Shown in pieces: positions 5,931-6,421 of a stretch of DNA of 6,421 nucleotides (position 1 is the first letter of the stretch; each line of letters opens with the position of its first letter). The stretch covers positions 1-6,421 of the forward strand of contig JAJUJN010000125.1 in the NCBI GenBank assembly GCA_029265335.1. Reading direction: 5' to 3'. Below the pieces are notes generated by a model that had not been told where the DNA came from, did not search any database, and saw only the letters and a list, made by a program, of their open reading frames with translations. The DNA is from Alcaligenaceae bacterium. Its GTDB lineage: Bacteria > Pseudomonadota > Gammaproteobacteria > Burkholderiales > Burkholderiaceae_B. The position numbers and the translations under genes are program-made.

Positions 5931-6017
5931 TGTTCGGCTGCGGCAGGTGTCCGTTGGATGCGCTGCAGGCCTTCGTTCGCCTCGCCAAGTGAGTTCAGAT
6001 CCATCAGAGAGTTCTCA

Positions 6018-6421
6018 ATGATCAAAGAATTGCGCATTGCTGGAAGTTTGACCGTCGTGCTGGCACTGGCGGGCTGCAGCACCTTCAACCAGCTCCTGGG
6101 TCGCGAAGAGTCCATCGACTACCAAAGCAGCTCCCCCGTCACGGGTGGGTTGGCGGTGCCACCCGACCTCACCCAGGTGGCCAACAACCCTCAGTACCAA
6201 ATTCCAGGTTCCACCACTTATTCGCAATACGCCAGCACTCAGGCTCAGCTCGACGCTGTCCGCGCCCGCGACTCCGGGCGTGTGCTGCCGCAATACGACG
6301 GCATGCGCATTGGTCGTGACGGCATGAATCGGTGGTTGATCGTCAGCGGCCGTTCGGCCGACGCACTCTTCGATGAAACCGTCGACTTCTGGCGAGGTAT
6401 GGGCTTCACGATCGATACCGA
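6018..6421 (+). CDS. bamC: Outer membrane assembly lipoprotein BamC, N-terminal part
   Basis: The gene starts at 6018, with a GAGAG ribosome binding site 6 bases before the ATG, and runs off the right edge after 134 complete codons. The product begins with a lipoprotein signal ending in the lipobox LAGC, so Cys20 would be lipidated. Ser at +2 favours transport to the outer membrane. Residues 30-75, with ESIDYQSSSPV, LAVPPDLT and a polar, low-structure stretch, match the unstructured N-terminal region of BamC that binds BamD. From about residue 80 (DGMRIGRDGMNRWLIV and SADALFDETVDFWRGMGF) the first helix-grip domain begins. BamC is an accessory lipoprotein of the BamABCDE complex, which inserts beta-barrel proteins into the outer membrane. 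The position directly after dapA is also known from E. coli (old name nlpB) and supports the call. Confidence 0.93.
   Translation, partial: MIKELRIAGSLTVVLALAGCSTFNQLLGREESIDYQSSSPVTGGLAVPPDLTQVANNPQYQIPGSTTYSQYASTQAQLDAVRARDSGRVLPQYDGMRIGRDGMNRWLIVSGRSADALFDETVDFWRGMGFTIDT

Noticed and set aside
5931..6017. Terminator or small gene between dapA and bamC.
   Set aside because: No stable hairpin with a T-run and no short frame with a ribosome binding site is visible; the gap looks like an ordinary intra-operon spacer.

Overview
The window looks like a chromosomal stretch of a GC-rich betaproteobacterium. Burkholderiales is likely, and within it an Alcaligenaceae-type organism (Bordetella/Achromobacter/Pusillimonas relatives) fits best. 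This is inferred from the Bug-type (TctC) solute-binding protein, the style of the thiolase and hydrolase, and the Fe-superoxide dismutase and dapA-bamC sequences. No tRNA, rRNA, CRISPR array, insertion sequence or phage gene is visible.

Left part (1-2650) is accessory-metabolism-like. It holds the 3' end of a tripartite tricarboxylate transporter solute-binding protein (+), a convergent alpha/beta hydrolase with a complete Ser-Asp-His triad (-), and, divergent from the hydrolase across a 236-bp spacer, a thiolase-family protein (+). Together they suggest uptake and breakdown of an organic acid or acyl-CoA intermediate, but the substrate cannot be read from the sequence.

Middle part (2650-4906): a 153-bp spacer with three strong hairpins separates the convergent thiolase and sodB genes. 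sodB (-) encodes a textbook iron superoxide dismutase and has a good candidate sigma-70 promoter and a leader with an 8-bp inverted repeat. Divergent from it is a DUF2239 protein (+) of unknown function with a GRPR patch and a ribbon-helix-helix-like segment. Next comes an exported staphylococcal-nuclease-like (thermonuclease) protein (+).

Right part (4907-6421) is core genome: dapA (4-hydroxy-tetrahydrodipicolinate synthase, lysine/diaminopimelate pathway), then after 87 bp the start of bamC (outer-membrane assembly lipoprotein), which runs off the edge. The dapA-bamC order is also known from Escherichia coli.

No clearly novel multi-gene system is visible. The points most worth a second look are the possible DNA-binding architecture of the DUF2239 protein, the atypical active-site motifs of the thiolase, and the palindromic leader of sodB.
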